Assembly (NCBI GenBank): GCA_900768705.1
Contig: CAAGEB010000120.1
Coordinates: 1 to 7,860 of the forward strand
From: Oscillospiraceae bacterium
GTDB taxonomy: Bacteria; Bacillota; Clostridia; Oscillospirales; Ruminococcaceae
Length of the DNA stretch: 7,860 bases
Direction of reading: 5' to 3'
In this document: positions 7,541-7,860 of the stretch, piece after piece
How positions within the stretch are numbered: position 1 is the first letter of the stretch
Layout: each line of letters opens with the position of its first letter
The notes under the pieces: model-generated
Seen by the model: only the letters and a program-made list of their open reading frames with translations
The model's database searches: none
What the model was told of the DNA's origin: nothing
Translations under genes and position numbers: made by a program

Positions 7541-7553
7541 TAATGGCTAAACA

Positions 7554-7591
7554 GAGCGCACCACTTTGATATGGTGCGCTCAGTCTTTTTT
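7554..7591 (+). terminator. Intrinsic terminator of the DHH gene
   Basis: A perfect 10-bp stem GAGCGCACCA / TGGTGCGCTC (7554-7563 with 7572-7581) with an eight-base loop is followed by AGTC and six T (7586-7591), starting 13 bases after the stop codon. It ends transcription of the DHH gene and of any read-through from the operon. Confidence 0.92.
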
Positions 7592-7618
7592 AACCCTTAT
7601 CAGTCGGGAACCCGGTGG

Positions 7619-7676
7619 GCTTTTTCCCAACGGTGCTTTGCAATGAGGATTGCGTTTCGGCTGTAAGGTAATAAGT
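7619..7676 (-). repeat. Interspersed repeat T, right copy (inverted)
   Basis: The reverse complement matches 150-207 without gaps. ACTTATTACCTTACAG at one end and GTTGGGAAAAAGC at the other are identical; about 11 differences lie between. It starts 28 bases after the terminator T-tract. With the left copy it brackets the four genes as imperfect inverted repeats about 7.4 kb apart. Confidence 0.75.
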
Positions 7677-7701
7677 CTGTACAGACCAGAACCGGTTTTT
7701 C

Positions 7702-7728
7702 GCTTCCTTTTGGCTTCCAAAAGGAAGC
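7702..7728. repeat. Perfect 12-bp hairpin between repeats T and H
   Basis: GCTTCCTTTTGG (7702-7713) pairs fully with CCAAAAGGAAGC (7717-7728) around a three-base CTT loop. There is no T-tract on either side typical of a terminator. No copy of this hairpin is present at the left end of the window, so it is an extra part of the right repeat cluster. It may be a cruciform or transcript hairpin of a mobile repeat. Confidence 0.75.
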
Positions 7729-7742
7729 AGGGGCGCGGGGGT

Positions 7743-7808
7743 GCAACACGATGTTGCAAGATGTCCGCCCGAGCGCAGCACGACGCTGCGCATTAAAGGC
7801 GGACACAC
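7743..7808 (+). repeat. Interspersed hairpin repeat H, right copy
   Basis: This direct copy of 52-117 is about 91 percent identical. The first hairpin GCAACACGATGTTGC (7743-7757) is unchanged. The long stem TGTCCGCC (7762-7769) / GGCGGACA (7798-7805) carries a swapped base pair relative to the left copy (A73-T112 becomes T7764-A7803), so pairing is kept. In the inner hairpin (7773-7791) a G-T wobble becomes G-C, while one A-T pair at the loop is lost. Unlike the left copy it is enclosed by an outer 7-bp stem (7735-7741 with 7814-7820). Confidence 0.8.
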
Positions 7809-7860
7809 TAGCGCCCCCGCATTGCGCCAGCAAAGCGCTAAAAGGGTTCGGGGAAAAACA

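Larger units (their letters stand above)
7592..7860. other. Non-coding tail built of interspersed repeats
   Basis: These 269 bases hold no gene I can support. In order they contain the inverted copy of repeat T (7619-7676), a 12-bp perfect hairpin (7702-7728), a G-rich strand and repeat H (7743-7808) enclosed by the outer stem GCGGGGG (7735-7741) / CCCCCGC (7814-7820). After that comes a short sequence that runs off the window. Open frames on the minus strand across this stretch are repeat translations. Confidence 0.65.

Noticed and set aside
7590..7833. Minus-strand frames in the right-hand repeat cluster
   Set aside because: They overlap repeats T and H and the hairpin at 7702-7728, with no ribosome binding site or domain.

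Overview
The window looks like chromosomal DNA of a low-to-mid GC Gram-positive Clostridia, most likely an Oscillospiraceae or Ruminococcus-type gut bacterium. The signs are consensus sigma-A promoters with extended -10 elements, strong AGGAG-type ribosome binding sites, two TTG starts and one GTG start, a lipoprotein signal peptide, and many short palindromic interspersed repeats between genes. The taxon is inferred from style, not from a marker gene.

Layout. Bases 1-306 hold no credible gene. They contain hairpin-forming repeats and then a near-perfect promoter at 244-272. A tight three-gene operon on the + strand follows: an extracellular solute-binding-protein-like lipoprotein (307-1599), a divergent tubulin/FtsZ-superfamily protein of the bacterial tubulin-like type (1614-3860), and a polytopic TgpA-type transglutaminase (3863-6472). 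The spacers are only 14 and 2 bases. A 135-base AT-rich gap carries a second promoter, followed by a cytosolic DHH/DHHA1 phosphoesterase (6608-7540) and a clear intrinsic terminator (7554-7591). The last 270 bases are again non-coding hairpin repeats.

How the genes may work together. The first three genes span the envelope: an anchored surface binding protein, a cytoplasmic tubulin-like protein whose nucleotide-binding glycine loop is badly degenerate, and a membrane protein with an intact extracytoplasmic Cys-His-Asp transglutaminase site. TgpA-like proteins usually sit beside a MoxR ATPase and a DUF58 protein, and solute-binding proteins beside ABC permeases. Neither partner is present here. 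The gene order suggests an uncharacterised envelope or membrane-remodelling module in which a tubulin-like pseudo-GTPase or scaffold works with a surface sensor and a transglutaminase or protease. This is inference from co-transcription and domain content. The DHH gene has its own promoter and is probably unrelated housekeeping.

The four-gene block is bracketed by two repeat families. One is present as inverted copies (150-207 and 7619-7676). The other is present as direct copies (52-117 and 7743-7808) and shows a compensatory base-pair change in its stem.
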